DNA from: JAQIBY01 sp963676165
GTDB taxonomy: Bacteria > Bacteroidota > Bacteroidia > Bacteroidales > ML635J-15
Length of the DNA: 64,000 nucleotides
Reading direction: 5' to 3'
NCBI GenBank assembly: GCA_963676165.1
Contig: OY781043.1
Coordinates: forward strand, 186,001 to 250,000
The notes below the pieces were generated by a model. The model saw only the letters and a list, made by a program, of their open reading frames with translations, was not told the origin of the DNA and made no database searches. The stretch's first letter is position 1, and every line of letters begins with the position of its first letter. Positions 9,295 to 18,865 of this stretch are shown piece after piece. A program made the position numbers and the translations under genes.

Positions 9295-9302
9295 AAATGT
9301 AA
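9295..9302 (-). promoter_or_regulatory. -7 promoter box upstream of TolC (7846-9282)
   Basis: Minus strand TACATTTG, a match to TAnnTTTG, ending 12 bp before the start codon. A CAAAA (TTTTG on the minus strand) at 9318-9322 could be a -33 element at slightly short spacing. Confidence 0.45.
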
Positions 9303-9322
9303 CAATTTGCAAGATACAAAAA

Positions 9323-11830
9323 TTACATCATTCCATCACCACCTTCGACTTCAATACTTTCTCTATCTTCTTTTCGACGTTCATAATCGTTGATACGATA
9401 GGATAAAGTAATGCGGAATGTTGGTGTAATCGCATCGAAGCTACTGTAGTTGTAGAAACTATCAGTATAGGATTCATGGCTGTGTTTCATGGTTCCTAAA
9501 ATGTCGTCAACACTAAACATAACCGATAGTTTTCGGTTCATAAATTCTTGACGAATTGCAGCGTTAATCATGAAAAACTCACCACGTTCACCTTGAGATG
9601 TAATGGATGGACCATTATACATTCCAAAAAGTTGAAAACGAGTGTTGGTCTTTTTAATTTTAAATGTATTATTGATTCTTGCGCTATACGTTAATGTTGA
9701 GTTTTCTCCTGTACTACTGTTATCAAGATCGGCATCGATTGTATATTGATACAAATCAGTAGTAAGGTTCATATTCCACCATTTTGCAAAATTAAAATTT
9801 CCCATTACTTCAACACCATACGATTCATCTTGTCCAACATTATCGAAAGTGTAAATTAACACTTCCGGATTGGTTGGGTCAACATAAGTAACACGCTCAA
9901 ACAAGTTGTTTGTTTGACGATAAAATGATTCCAGTGCTAAGAAGTGAGAACCAAAGCGTTTCTGTGCATTAAATTCAAATGAGTTAATGTATGCAGGTTC
10001 AAGTCCTGGATTTCCTTCTTGATAATTGTATTCATCCATTTTGGAACGGAATGGATCAAGGAACCATGAACGAGGTCTTCTGATACGGCTGGTATAACTG
10101 GCTTGCAACTGAATTTCATATTTCAATTTTCTTGAAACGTGAACGGTTGGAAATGCATCAAACTTCTCGTAGTTCCATGACCTATTTAGCACATTGCTGG
10201 TAAAATCACGTTTTGTGTATTCTCCGCGAACTCCAAGCATATAATCAAATTTCCAGAGTTGATTTGTAAAGGTTGCGTAAGACGCATGAATTTGTCGATT
10301 GAAATCAACATCATTAAACTGTGTGTTGTCATCCACATACACAGAGCCATTCCAAATTTGGTATTTGTAATCGGATAAACCTATGCGGTTTCTGAATTGA
10401 TATCCTGCTTCAAATTTTCCGTTTTCTGAAAATGGGTTTGTGTAATCGATTTTTGCACGTAAACGACTTGTATTTCCAGTCTCAACAGATTGTTCTTTCA
10501 CTTCGCTATCATCTTCAATACGAATAAAGTCTGCATCTGTATCAAAGCGATTAAATCCTGAGGTTTCATCTTTTACAGATCCTGAATACATGAAATAAGC
10601 TTGCAAATCATGTCCCTCGTTATTAAATTTGTGCTGGTAATTCAAATCTCCACTGTAGTAGTTGTTATTAACATCAAATTTAGTATCATTGCTATAATAC
10701 CAAGGATCTGAAATTGCATCTGTGAAAGGTTTTTCGTTGGCATCACTGTAGAAAAGCGTGTTATCTGATGATCCTCCTCGTGAAAATCCTCTTGCACCAT
10801 ATTCTCCAGAAACAGTGAAAATATCTTTGTCTGTCATGAAGTAGTCAAGACCCGCTCTTGCGTTGTATCCATTGTGTCCCCATGAACCTGTTCCGTCAAC
10901 ATCAGTAACAAAGGTTGAGTCGCCAAGAAAACGTGCTGATAAGCTTTCGTTTGTTCCTTCACTAACACGGTCTGAATAATTTCCTCCAACAAAGAAGTTG
11001 AATTTCCCAGTTCTTGCATTGATCAGGAAGTCTCCATTAAATGCATTGAATGATCCATAAGCTAGGTTTACATTTCCATTGATACCTTTTTTCTCTTCTT
11101 GTTTTAGTACAATATTGATGATACCTGCAACTCCATCAGGATCAAACTTAGCTGATGGGTTGGTAATAATCTCAATGTTTTCAATGGATGAAGCAGGAAT
11201 CTGTTGCAATGCTTCACTTCCTTCCAAAGGCGTTGGTTTTCCATCAATCAATACAGTGAAACTGGAACTTCCTCTTAACATGACATTTCCTTCAATATCC
11301 GTTTGGATGGATGGCGTGTTTTCTAAAACATCAACAGCCGAACCTCCTTGAGATCCAATGTCTTGACTTACATTGACAATTTTTTTGTCAATTTTGTATT
11401 CAATATGCTTTCTGTCTGCCTCTATCGTTACATCGTCAAGTATTTCTGTTGCTTGTTTCAGATTTACTGTCCCCAAATCAACAAAAGGTTGTTTCAGATT
11501 AATCTTAAGATTGTTTTCAGTGTGTTTGATGTACCCTATAAAATCGATAGTCATATAATATTGTCCATAAGGCAAAGGATGGATGAGCGCATTACCTGTT
11601 GCATCAGTGATGCCTCCCGAGATAAGAATAGAATCTTTTGCTGAATAAACAACTAAGTTGGCATATTCAATCGGTGTACCTGTTGAAGCATCTAAAACTC
11701 TTGCTTTAATTGCGCCACCACTTGGTCTTTCTCCTGATTGTCCACCCTGTCTGTGATCTTGCGCAAAGCTTGCGAATGAAATTAAAATTGCAATTGCAAG
11801 ACCGAAAAATTTTATTCCTGATTTTTTCAT
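9323..11830 (-). CDS. TonB-dependent receptor-like outer membrane beta-barrel protein
   Basis: 835 residues from the ATG at 11830; an upstream in-frame TTG at 11848 is less likely because the signal peptide (MKKSGIKFFGLAIAILISFA...FAQ) begins at the ATG. Order: signal peptide, CarboxypepD_reg beta-sandwich (about 40-125), plug-like domain with S-S-I-E-N-I-E-I-I-T-N-P-S-A-K-F-D at about 220-236, then a large C-terminal beta barrel rich in alternating aromatic residues. It fits the 'outer membrane beta-barrel family protein' group that resembles TonB receptors. The ligand is unknown and no SusD partner is adjacent. The final segment is acidic and glycine rich (V-E-G-G-D-G-M-M). It is transcribed alone, 41 bp upstream of the TolC gene. 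Confidence 0.9.
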   Translation of the reverse strand: MKKSGIKFFGLAIAILISFASFAQDHRQGGQSGERPSGGAIKARVLDASTGTPIEYANLVVYSAKDSILISGGITDATGNALIHPLPYGQYYMTIDFIGYIKHTENNLKINLKQPFVDLGTVNLKQATEILDDVTIEADRKHIEYKIDKKIVNVSQDIGSQGGSAVDVLENTPSIQTDIEGNVMLRGSSSFTVLIDGKPTPLEGSEALQQIPASSIENIEIITNPSAKFDPDGVAGIINIVLKQEEKKGINGNVNLAYGSFNAFNGDFLINARTGKFNFFVGGNYSDRVSEGTNESLSARFLGDSTFVTDVDGTGSWGHNGYNARAGLDYFMTDKDIFTVSGEYGARGFSRGGSSDNTLFYSDANEKPFTDAISDPWYYSNDTKFDVNNNYYSGDLNYQHKFNNEGHDLQAYFMYSGSVKDETSGFNRFDTDADFIRIEDDSEVKEQSVETGNTSRLRAKIDYTNPFSENGKFEAGYQFRNRIGLSDYKYQIWNGSVYVDDNTQFNDVDFNRQIHASYATFTNQLWKFDYMLGVRGEYTKRDFTSNVLNRSWNYEKFDAFPTVHVSRKLKYEIQLQASYTSRIRRPRSWFLDPFRSKMDEYNYQEGNPGLEPAYINSFEFNAQKRFGSHFLALESFYRQTNNLFERVTYVDPTNPEVLIYTFDNVGQDESYGVEVMGNFNFAKWWNMNLTTDLYQYTIDADLDNSSTGENSTLTYSARINNTFKIKKTNTRFQLFGMYNGPSITSQGERGEFFMINAAIRQEFMNRKLSVMFSVDDILGTMKHSHESYTDSFYNYSSFDAITPTFRITLSYRINDYERRKEDRESIEVEGGDGMM

Positions 11831-12009
11831 GAAAAATGATTTATACAAATATCCTATATTTCAGTTTTTGTGCAAATTTGATTGACTTGTTTAACAAACT
11901 TTTAACCACATAGAAATGAAATGATGGATATTCTATGATTACACCAACTTAGACAGCTTTCCAACAGGATGGTTTAATTTAAAATGTTAAAGAAATGTTG
12001 TCATTTTAT

Positions 12010-12315
12010 TTAGTCGAAAAAGTAATCATCCATTGGTATGGAGCAGGCAGTAATTAATTCGTCTTTTGTTATAATGTTTTGATTGAGTTCTTTCAGGTTT
12101 TTCATGATGCTTTCGGCTTTTATATTGTCTCGAATTTGTACCATAATGCTTGTGTTGAAACCTGGCCAAACAGCGTTATTTAATCTTGGATTTCCAATGA
12201 CCGGTTTTGCTTTAACTTCGTCAATAATTTGAAAATCTTTCACTTCAAGTTTTTTTAAAGCATTCAGAACTTTTTCCTGAACTGAAATATTACAAGTGAC
12301 ATAAATGAGTTTCAT
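12010..12315 (-). CDS. PII-like small protein tied to the RND pump
   Basis: 101 residues, cytoplasmic (no signal peptide). The predicted pattern beta-alpha-beta/beta-alpha-beta (M-K-L-I-Y-V-T-C, N-A-L-K-K-L, F-Q-I-I-D-E-V, T-S-I-M-V-Q-I, A-E-S-I-M-K-N-L) and length match the PII/DUF3240-like ferredoxin fold. DUF3240 proteins follow RND metal pumps in Proteobacteria, which is the basis of the analogy. I infer a soluble sensor or modulator of the pump. Its ATG overlaps the RND stop by 4 bp, so the two are translationally coupled. The ligand is not known. A conserved-looking centre (N-P-R-L-N-N-A-V-W-P-G-F-N) occupies the place of the PII T-loop. It is the last gene of the operon. Confidence 0.65.
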   Translation of the reverse strand: MKLIYVTCNISVQEKVLNALKKLEVKDFQIIDEVKAKPVIGNPRLNNAVWPGFNTSIMVQIRDNIKAESIMKNLKELNQNIITKDELITACSIPMDDYFFD

Positions 12316-15300
12316 GATCTTTGTTTTTCGCGTTTAACTTGTTTATGGTAAAAGATTGCATATAAGCTTGGTATGAGGATGAGTGTGATGAGCATGGAAA
12401 CTAATAAACCGCCAATAATCGTAATGCCTAAAGGTACCCATATTTCACTTCCCATACTTTTACTGAGGCTCATAGGAATCATTGCCAAAATAGTGGTTAA
12501 CGATGTCATAAGCACAGGCCTTAGTCTTGATTTCCCAGAGTTCAATATTGCTTCAATAACACCTTCACCTCGAGCTCTAAGTAGGTTGGTGTAATCTACC
12601 AAAACAATGCCATTATTTACGACAATGCCAAGCAACATAATGATGCCAACAAAACTAACGACAGACAAGGTAATGCCAGTGATTGCAAATGCATAGATTA
12701 CTCCGATCAGTGAAAATGGGATGGCAAAGATGATGATAAAGGGATCTTTAAAACTTTCAAATTGAGATGCCATGATCATGTAAACCAGTAAAAATGCAAT
12801 AATGAAAACAAGATTTAAGTTCCCAAACGATTCTTTCTGATCGCTTACTTTTCCACCCATTTCAACGGTAATCCCACGTGGTAATTCTGTCTCTTTTAAG
12901 ATGGCTTTGGCAATGGTTGCTCCTTCTCCGAGTGAAATGTTGTTGAGGTTGGCACCAACCCGAACAAGTCGATGTTGACTTTCGTGAATAATTTCCAATG
13001 GTCCCATTCCTGTTTCAATTTTTGCAACCGACGACAATGGAACTGTTTGACCGAGCATTGTGCTTAACTGAATTTGATTGAGTTTACTGATGTCATTACG
13101 GTATTCCGGAGCATAGCGAATACGTATGTCTATGTCTTCATTGTTTTCAGTATATGCACCAGCATCAGCGCCATAAATACTTTGGCGAACTTGCATAGCT
13201 ATCATTGCTGTATTTAACCCTAGCTTTGATGCTTTTTCTTTGTCAATTTTAATCAGGAATTCCATTTTACCTTTGTCAACGGAAGTTTCAACATTCCCAA
13301 ATTCGGTACGGGTTTCGAGTTTTGATGCTAAAAGTTCTGCAGTCTCGTTAATGGTTTCATAGTCTGATCCAAAGATTTTATACTCAACAGGCTGGCTTTT
13401 TCCTAGTAGGACATTTTGCAACATGCTACCACCAAGCACTTGATAATTCACTATTTCAGGAATTTTATCCAATTCCTTACGCATCATTTTTGCAATGTCT
13501 TGAGCTGATCGATTTCTATCCTGAGGAAGATTCAAATGTATCGAGATGGTTGCTTTGTTTTTCCCTTCGGCAAACCCGATGCTAGTCAGAAGATTGGATT
13601 CTGTTTGTCCGATTAAACTGTATTGAGATACCATTTCCGGGACGTTTTCTAAGTAGATGTCTTCCACTTGTTGTGCTATGCGTCGTGTTTCCGAGGCACT
13701 TGTTCCAACTTCGGTTTCAATGACGGCAATGACATCTCCTGCGTCCAGGTCTGGAATATAATCTGATCCCTGTTTTGTTGCAAGAAAGCCTGCAGAGACC
13801 AATAAAAGGACTGCTACACTTACAGTTAACCATTGATGTTTTACAGTAAACCCTAAAGTGCGTTTGTAGAAGTTTTCTAAAGCTTGAAACGCTTTTTCCG
13901 AAGTGCGGAAAATCCAAGATTGTTTTTTGGCTTTTTGTTTTGGCTTTTTCAGTCTGGATGCTAACATTGGTGTCAAGCTAAGCGCTGTAATGAGGGAAGC
14001 TAGCATAGTAACTGTTACAAGAATTGCAAGTTGCTTAAACAGAATGCCAACCAGACCTCCCATAAACATGAGAGGGAAGAATACTGAGATTGTTGTAAGT
14101 GTTGATGCCAAAATTGCATTCCCCATTTCACTTGTGCCAAATATGGCAGCTTGTTTTGGTGGGACTCCAGATTCCAAATGCTGTATGATATTTTCCAAAA
14201 CAACAATGGCGTTGTCAACTACCATCCCAATTGCAACAATCAATGACATGAGCGAGAAAATATTAATCGTAAAACCTGCAACAAACATGGTGATATATGC
14301 AGCGATCAAAGAAAATGGGATGGTTAAAATAACAATAAGGGAGTTTTTCCATTCACGTAAAAATATAAGCACTACGAGTATTACAAAAAGTCCGGCATAA
14401 AGAATGGTGTTGTTCAAGTTTCCTGTAACCTCTGTAATTACTTCTGATGTATCGAAAACTCGGTCATATTCAATGTCTTCTGGCAAGCTTTCGCTAATGA
14501 CTTTCATTTCATGATCAATTGCCTCAAACACTTCCAGCGTATTGGTTCCCGTTTGTTTCTGCACAAAGAGACCAACCCCTTGTTTTTTATTTGAATACAC
14601 AAACTCATCTTTTTCACGAAACTCATCTTTAATTGTGGCAACATCTTTAAGGCGGATGATGCGTCCATTGAAATTAACTAGTGCGATGTTTGATAATTCA
14701 GAAACGGATTCGGTTTTACCTGGAATTCTTACAGAAAAGTCGTGTTTGTCTAATTTAATATTTCCTCCGGGAATGGTAATGTTTTCCGCTTGCAATATGG
14801 TGGAAATTTGTTGGATAGAGATATTGTATGCTTTGAGTTTGCTGGGATTTACCTGAATTTTTATTTCCCGACTTGGTTGCCCTATCATAAATGCAGAACC
14901 GACACCATCTACTTTCTTTAGTTTGCCAATAATTTGATCTTCTACAATTTTTTCAAGTCCCGAGTATGATTCATCTGCCCGAATTGCATAGACAACAACG
15001 GGAATCATTGCACTGTTTACCTTCATAATGTATGGTGACTGGGCATCGTTTGGAAGATCAGTTTTGACCAATTCCATTAAGTCGCGTGCATTATTTGCAG
15101 CTTCTGTAATGTTGGTTCCCCAGTTGAATTCTAAGGAGATAAAAGAGACGTTTTCTTTGGATTGTGAACTGATCTTTTTTAAATCTTCAGTTCCCGATAA
15201 TACCGTTTCTAACGGATTGCTTATTTGTTGTTCAACTTCTTCAGCAGATGCGCCAGGATAAATAGTAACGACAGTAATTGTAGGTAATTCAATATCAGGA

Positions 15301-15410
15301 AGCATGTCTTTTGGAAGCATGCGCAAAGCAACCAAGCCAAATAGTAAAATGACCATGAAAAACATGCCGGTTGTCACCGGCCGATTGACAGTTAATTTTG
15401 GTAGCTTCAT
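12312..15410 (-). CDS. RND efflux pump permease (AcrB-like)
   Basis: 1,032 residues, the usual RND length. It opens M-K-L-P-K-L-T-V-N-R-P-V-T-T-G-M-F-F with the first membrane helix. Two large periplasmic loops (about 35-335 and 560-870) separate the twelve membrane helices. The TM4 proton-relay segment reads G-M-V-V-D-N-A-I-V-V-L-E-N (Asp-Asn instead of the Asp-Asp of AcrB), as in many non-model RND pumps. The inner-membrane antiporter takes substrates from the periplasm to TolC. The substrate (drug, bile salt, metal or lipid) is not evident. One base separates it from the adaptor gene, and its stop overlaps the PII-like gene. Confidence 0.95.
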   Translation of the reverse strand: MKLPKLTVNRPVTTGMFFMVILLFGLVALRMLPKDMLPDIELPTITVVTIYPGASAEEVEQQISNPLETVLSGTEDLKKISSQSKENVSFISLEFNWGTNITEAANNARDLMELVKTDLPNDAQSPYIMKVNSAMIPVVVYAIRADESYSGLEKIVEDQIIGKLKKVDGVGSAFMIGQPSREIKIQVNPSKLKAYNISIQQISTILQAENITIPGGNIKLDKHDFSVRIPGKTESVSELSNIALVNFNGRIIRLKDVATIKDEFREKDEFVYSNKKQGVGLFVQKQTGTNTLEVFEAIDHEMKVISESLPEDIEYDRVFDTSEVITEVTGNLNNTILYAGLFVILVVLIFLREWKNSLIVILTIPFSLIAAYITMFVAGFTINIFSLMSLIVAIGMVVDNAIVVLENIIQHLESGVPPKQAAIFGTSEMGNAILASTLTTISVFFPLMFMGGLVGILFKQLAILVTVTMLASLITALSLTPMLASRLKKPKQKAKKQSWIFRTSEKAFQALENFYKRTLGFTVKHQWLTVSVAVLLLVSAGFLATKQGSDYIPDLDAGDVIAVIETEVGTSASETRRIAQQVEDIYLENVPEMVSQYSLIGQTESNLLTSIGFAEGKNKATISIHLNLPQDRNRSAQDIAKMMRKELDKIPEIVNYQVLGGSMLQNVLLGKSQPVEYKIFGSDYETINETAELLASKLETRTEFGNVETSVDKGKMEFLIKIDKEKASKLGLNTAMIAMQVRQSIYGADAGAYTENNEDIDIRIRYAPEYRNDISKLNQIQLSTMLGQTVPLSSVAKIETGMGPLEIIHESQHRLVRVGANLNNISLGEGATIAKAILKETELPRGITVEMGGKVSDQKESFGNLNLVFIIAFLLVYMIMASQFESFKDPFIIIFAIPFSLIGVIYAFAITGITLSVVSFVGIIMLLGIVVNNGIVLVDYTNLLRARGEGVIEAILNSGKSRLRPVLMTSLTTILAMIPMSLSKSMGSEIWVPLGITIIGGLLVSMLITLILIPSLYAIFYHKQVKREKQRS

Positions 15411-15411
15411 A

Positions 15412-16470
15412 CTAATTCTCCTTTATCTCAACTTTTACTCCGTGATATAAATTATTTTTGCCTTTTGTTGCAACAATAGCTCCAACGTTCAGGCTGTCAA
15501 CCATTACCCATTCCCCATGCGTTGCGATTCTTTTTATTATGGTTCGTTTGGCTGTGTCATTTTCTATGCAAAACACATAATCTTCTGCTGTGCCTGATTG
15601 ACGAATAATTGCATCGATAGGGATGAATACACCACTACGATTTCCTAAGTTTACCTGACATGTGGCATACATGCCTGGTTTAAAACTCAAGTTTGGATTT
15701 GAAAATTCAATTTCCACAGTTCCTGTATGAGTCATTGTCGATAAAATGGGTTTGATGTAAGATACTTGCCCCCTTATGATTTGATTTGGAACAGCATCCG
15801 AAAATATCTCAATGTTTTGACCTGTATAAAAGCGATTTAAGTCATTTTCACCAACTTGAATTTCTGCTTTCATCGGGTTAAGTTGCATCAGCCTTAATAT
15901 GCCAGAAGTATTGGAATATCCGGGTTCAAGGTTGATATTAAAGAAATAGTTTTCGCCTTCTTCCATTAAATACTCGACAATCACCCCTGAAAAAGGAGCT
16001 ACAACCTGAGTGTGTTTTCTTAGCATGTCTGTTTTAACTTGAGAAGCATCAAGTTTTGCTTTCAAATGATCGTATTCCATCTCACTAATGGAGCCTTTTT
16101 CTCGTAATCTGGACACTCGCTCAAAATCTTTTTCTATTGCATTGAGTTCTATAAGAGCCTGAGTGTATGCTTCTGCACTTAAATCAACCAGCAAATCCCC
16201 TTTCTGAACAAAGCTGCCTTCAGGGAAATAAAATTTCTCAATTTTTCCAGGTAACGAAGCTCCTAAATTTGCTTCTCTGTTTGCGAAAATCGTTGCTGGG
16301 AATTCAACTTTTTGCTGAATACTATCTTGTCTTGCAATAGCTACCCGAATAATGGGGTGACTTTCGGCTTGAATCTGGGTCTCAGCTTGATCTTTTTTGC
16401 ATGATGAAATCATCACTGCTGTAATCAGAAGCAGGATAAACGGCTTGACATATTGAACAGACTTTTTCAT
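15412..16470 (-). CDS. RND periplasmic adaptor lipoprotein
   Basis: 352 residues. Signal peptide with a lipobox ending at Cys24 (A-V-M-I-S-S-C-K-K), so it is a lipid-anchored membrane fusion protein. The order lipoyl half (F-P-E-G-S-F-V-Q-K-G-D-L-L-V-D-L), short helical hairpin (about 105-150), second lipoyl half (V-V-A-P-F-S-G-V-I-V-E) and beta-barrel domain is that of AcrA/MexA-type adaptors. It links the RND pump (15410) to the TolC protein (16467). The ATG overlaps the TolC stop by 4 bp. Confidence 0.94.
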   Translation of the reverse strand: MKKSVQYVKPFILLLITAVMISSCKKDQAETQIQAESHPIIRVAIARQDSIQQKVEFPATIFANREANLGASLPGKIEKFYFPEGSFVQKGDLLVDLSAEAYTQALIELNAIEKDFERVSRLREKGSISEMEYDHLKAKLDASQVKTDMLRKHTQVVAPFSGVIVEYLMEEGENYFFNINLEPGYSNTSGILRLMQLNPMKAEIQVGENDLNRFYTGQNIEIFSDAVPNQIIRGQVSYIKPILSTMTHTGTVEIEFSNPNLSFKPGMYATCQVNLGNRSGVFIPIDAIIRQSGTAEDYVFCIENDTAKRTIIKRIATHGEWVMVDSLNVGAIVATKGKNNLYHGVKVEIKEN

Positions 16471-17951
16471 AATTGTCCGGTTGTTTTTTTTATTTCTATT
16501 TCACAATTTCTTAATTCAGTTTTTGCGTCAAGTAATTTGCTGGCAGATTCTTGCCACAATGCTTGAGCTTCTAAAAGGTCGGCAGTTTTAATCATGCCTT
16601 CTTTAAATTTATCGCGTTGGATTCTTAAATTTTCTTCAGCTTGTGTTACACCAATTTCCATGACTTCAACTTTTTTGAAACTCTCAAGGTACTTGTTCCA
16701 ACTTTGTTGTACTTCTAATGCAATTAGTTCTTTGCTCTCGTCACGTTTCAACTCGGCAATAGCTTTTAGTTCTTTGGCAGAATTCAGTGTGTGAAAACGA
16801 TCACCCCATTGAGTGATGGGAATTCTACATGTTATTCCAATATTCCAGTCTCCTCCAAATTCTTCTTGAAAACCATTGTACGGATTGGGATTGTAATACG
16901 AATAATTGGCAGTCCCAACGATGATAGGAAGAAACCTTGACCAAGCTAGTTTTATTCCTTGATCTGCCAATGCAATAGACTGATCTAGCATTTCCAGTTC
17001 AGGTCGATTTTGCAATGCAGATTGAATCATTGCATCTCTGTCAGAAAAAACACGCACCGGTAAAATATCATCATTTAGTGGAACAATGGTGTCTAAAGGG
17101 TATCCTATCTTTTGGTTAAGTGCCATGCGAGCTAAGAATACACCATTTTGAGCTTGATACAGCTGAAGTTCAACTTCATTTTGTTTGGATCTGGCTTTGA
17201 GTAACTCGTTACCTGTGACAATGCCTTCTGCTTTAAGGTTTTTTATATCCCTTACCAAAGTATCAAGCATGGTTTTGTATGCTTGTGCCAGCTTTTCCTT
17301 TTCTTCAAGGCTAATGATTTGCCAGTAGATGTTTTCAACATCTTTAATCAGTTGGTTTTCGTCAATGGCAATTCTGCTTTTCTGCATCGTTTCTGATATT
17401 TTTGCGATGCGATATTGTGCACGAAGCTTTCCGCCTAAATAGATAGGTTGTGTAGCTCCTGCATTTAGAATGGTTAAGTTCTTCGATCCAAATTTAAATT
17501 GGTCGCTTGGAATGTATCCATATTGAAGAAAAACAGGATCTCCGTTAGAATTTGTGAGCGCTTCCCCGGTAGTTGGATCTATCATGATACCATTAATCAG
17601 AGGGTTGTCAAGAATGTTAGGGTTTAAACTCATGCTGTTTTCGTCAATTGCCCAAAATGGGACAACCGGTAAAAACACATTTTCATCCATCAAATACCAT
17701 TTCTTATTTGTTCGCATGTACTGTGCAGTGGCGTCAAGTGAAGGAAAGAAACGTGTAAAAGCCGATTTTCTTGAATTGATTGCAATGTTTAATTGATGTT
17801 CTCCTATGCGCAATTTATGATTGTGTTCTATTGCCAATGTTTGACATGTGTAAATGTCTAAAACAGAATCAGTGTTTTCTTGAGCTCTTAATGGGAGTGA
17901 AAGAACAAAGAGAACAATGCTTAATAAATAATATGTAATGTGTTTACTCAT
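16467..17951 (-). CDS. TolC family outer membrane protein of the RND operon
   Basis: 494 residues with a signal peptide ending L-P-L-R-A-Q (about residue 24). Two TolC repeats of coiled helices follow, with strand motifs such as L-T-I-L-N-A-G-A-T-Q-P-I-Y-L-G-G-K and W-N-I-G-I-T-C-R-I-P-I. It supplies the outer membrane duct for the RND pump encoded next. Its ATG overlaps the tetR stop by 4 bp, and its stop overlaps the adaptor start by 4 bp. It is not closely similar by eye to the other TolC at 7846-9282. Confidence 0.94.
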   Translation of the reverse strand: MSKHITYYLLSIVLFVLSLPLRAQENTDSVLDIYTCQTLAIEHNHKLRIGEHQLNIAINSRKSAFTRFFPSLDATAQYMRTNKKWYLMDENVFLPVVPFWAIDENSMSLNPNILDNPLINGIMIDPTTGEALTNSNGDPVFLQYGYIPSDQFKFGSKNLTILNAGATQPIYLGGKLRAQYRIAKISETMQKSRIAIDENQLIKDVENIYWQIISLEEKEKLAQAYKTMLDTLVRDIKNLKAEGIVTGNELLKARSKQNEVELQLYQAQNGVFLARMALNQKIGYPLDTIVPLNDDILPVRVFSDRDAMIQSALQNRPELEMLDQSIALADQGIKLAWSRFLPIIVGTANYSYYNPNPYNGFQEEFGGDWNIGITCRIPITQWGDRFHTLNSAKELKAIAELKRDESKELIALEVQQSWNKYLESFKKVEVMEIGVTQAEENLRIQRDKFKEGMIKTADLLEAQALWQESASKLLDAKTELRNCEIEIKKTTGQL

Positions 17952-18535
17952 CGTTTGACAATTCCATAAAATAAAATGTTCACCAATGCATCAATTCGTT
18001 GATCGAGATTCTGATCTTTCTGATGTAGTACCAGAGGATATTCCAGACCCTTAACAGCAGAAGCAAGCGCATAACTTGTGTTTTCTACATCTGTAATATC
18101 AAACTCTTGCTTGTCAACACCCTCTTTCAATAATTTCTGAATGAATTCTATCTCTTCCATGTCATATTTTTTACGAATATTCTCAATGAACTCCAGTTTT
18201 CTTAAATAATCATTCCGCATGGCAGCATATAAATTGCTTAGTTCCTGAAATCTATGCATGCGAATGGAAAAATAGTGTTTGATGCGTTCTTTTGTGTCGT
18301 CAATGTTTTCAAGTCCTTCAGTAATGATTGTTTTAAATCGATCGGCCTCTGTTTTTACAACCGCTTGAAAAATATCTTCCTTGCTTGAAAAATAGTAATA
18401 CAATGATGACTTGCCTTTTCTGGTGTGTTTTGCAATATCGTTCATTGTTGTTTTTTCAAACCCAAATCGTGCAAATACCTGCTCTGCTGTTTCCAATAAA
18501 TTTTTCCGAATCTTTTCGTGTTTTTCTTTATTCAT
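17948..18535 (-). CDS. TetR/AcrR family transcriptional regulator
   Basis: 195 residues. The N-terminal helix-turn-helix (about 12-55) reads A-E-Q-V-F-A-R-F-G-F-E-K-T-T-M-N-D-I-A then S-S-L-Y-Y-Y-F-S-S-K-E-D-I-F, the classic TetR pattern. The helical C-terminal half would bind an inducer. It is the first gene of the operon it probably represses (TolC, adaptor, RND, PII-like follow with 1-4 bp junctions). An inverted repeat at 18594-18610 and a second at 18624-18642, just upstream of a -7 box, are candidate operators. Confidence 0.93.
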   Translation of the reverse strand: MNKEKHEKIRKNLLETAEQVFARFGFEKTTMNDIAKHTRKGKSSLYYYFSSKEDIFQAVVKTEADRFKTIITEGLENIDDTKERIKHYFSIRMHRFQELSNLYAAMRNDYLRKLEFIENIRKKYDMEEIEFIQKLLKEGVDKQEFDITDVENTSYALASAVKGLEYPLVLHQKDQNLDQRIDALVNILFYGIVKR

Positions 18536-18564
18536 AAACTTTCGACTAAAATGGTAAAGCGGTC

Positions 18565-18572
18565 CAAAATTA
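18565..18572 (-). promoter_or_regulatory. -7 promoter box of the tetR-RND operon
   Basis: Minus strand TAATTTTG matches TAnnTTTG, 30 bp upstream of the tetR start. No clear -33 TTTG is seen; the inverted repeat at 18594-18610 occupies that place, which would suit repression. Confidence 0.45.
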
Positions 18573-18593
18573 AATAAAATTGTGGTCAGTTCG

Positions 18594-18610
18594 AAAAGTT
18601 TTAGACTTTT
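18594..18610. promoter_or_regulatory. Candidate TetR operator (inverted repeat)
   Basis: AAAAGT, 5 bp, ACTTTT: perfect 6-bp arms, 17 bp in total, located where the -33 box of the tetR-RND promoter should be. A second inverted repeat, CGAAAA-N7-TTTTCG, lies at 18624-18642. Autoregulation is an inference from position. Confidence 0.4.
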
Positions 18611-18727
18611 TTAACAAATGGGTCGAAAAATTAATCTTTTCGTGTTTGTGGCATTAGGATTTCATAAAATATTGCCAGTCGATATAATATAAAACTTTGA
18701 GAGATAGGGTTTTTGTTTGTCTTTTCC

Positions 18728-18865
18728 TCAATCTGCTTCGTTTAATGAACCGTCAGGTTTTATTTTGTCATTTGTTCTTTTTGCACTTGAACTGAAATTC
18801 TGTGCAAATCCAAAATTTGCTAATGTAAAGAAAAACAGAAATATTACCCACAAACGCATAATCAT
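18728..18865 (-). CDS. Small secreted peptide, 45 aa (hypothetical)
   Basis: An ORF of 45 codons in the gap between tetR and the MIF-like gene. It starts M-I-M-R-L-W-V-I-F-L-F-F-F-T-L-A-N-F-G-F with A-Q after it: a compact, well-formed signal peptide with the ...FAQ end common in Bacteroidota. The mature part would be about 23 residues, hydrophilic (N-F-S-S-S-A-K-R-T-N-D-K-I-K-P-D-G-S-L-N). The start may be ATG 18865 or ATG 18859. The minus strand reads TAAATTTG (a TAnnTTTG box) at 18867-18874, which would favour 18859 or be coincidence. No relatives are recognised. It lies opposite a longer ORF (18768-18971, a different frame of the same strand), which looks random. The signal peptide is the only real evidence. 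Confidence 0.45.
   Translation of the reverse strand: MIMRLWVIFLFFFTLANFGFAQNFSSSAKRTNDKIKPDGSLNEAD

Noticed and set aside
11348..11644. 98-residue plus-strand ORF in the TonB-receptor gene
   Set aside because: It is a shadow of the real minus-strand gene.
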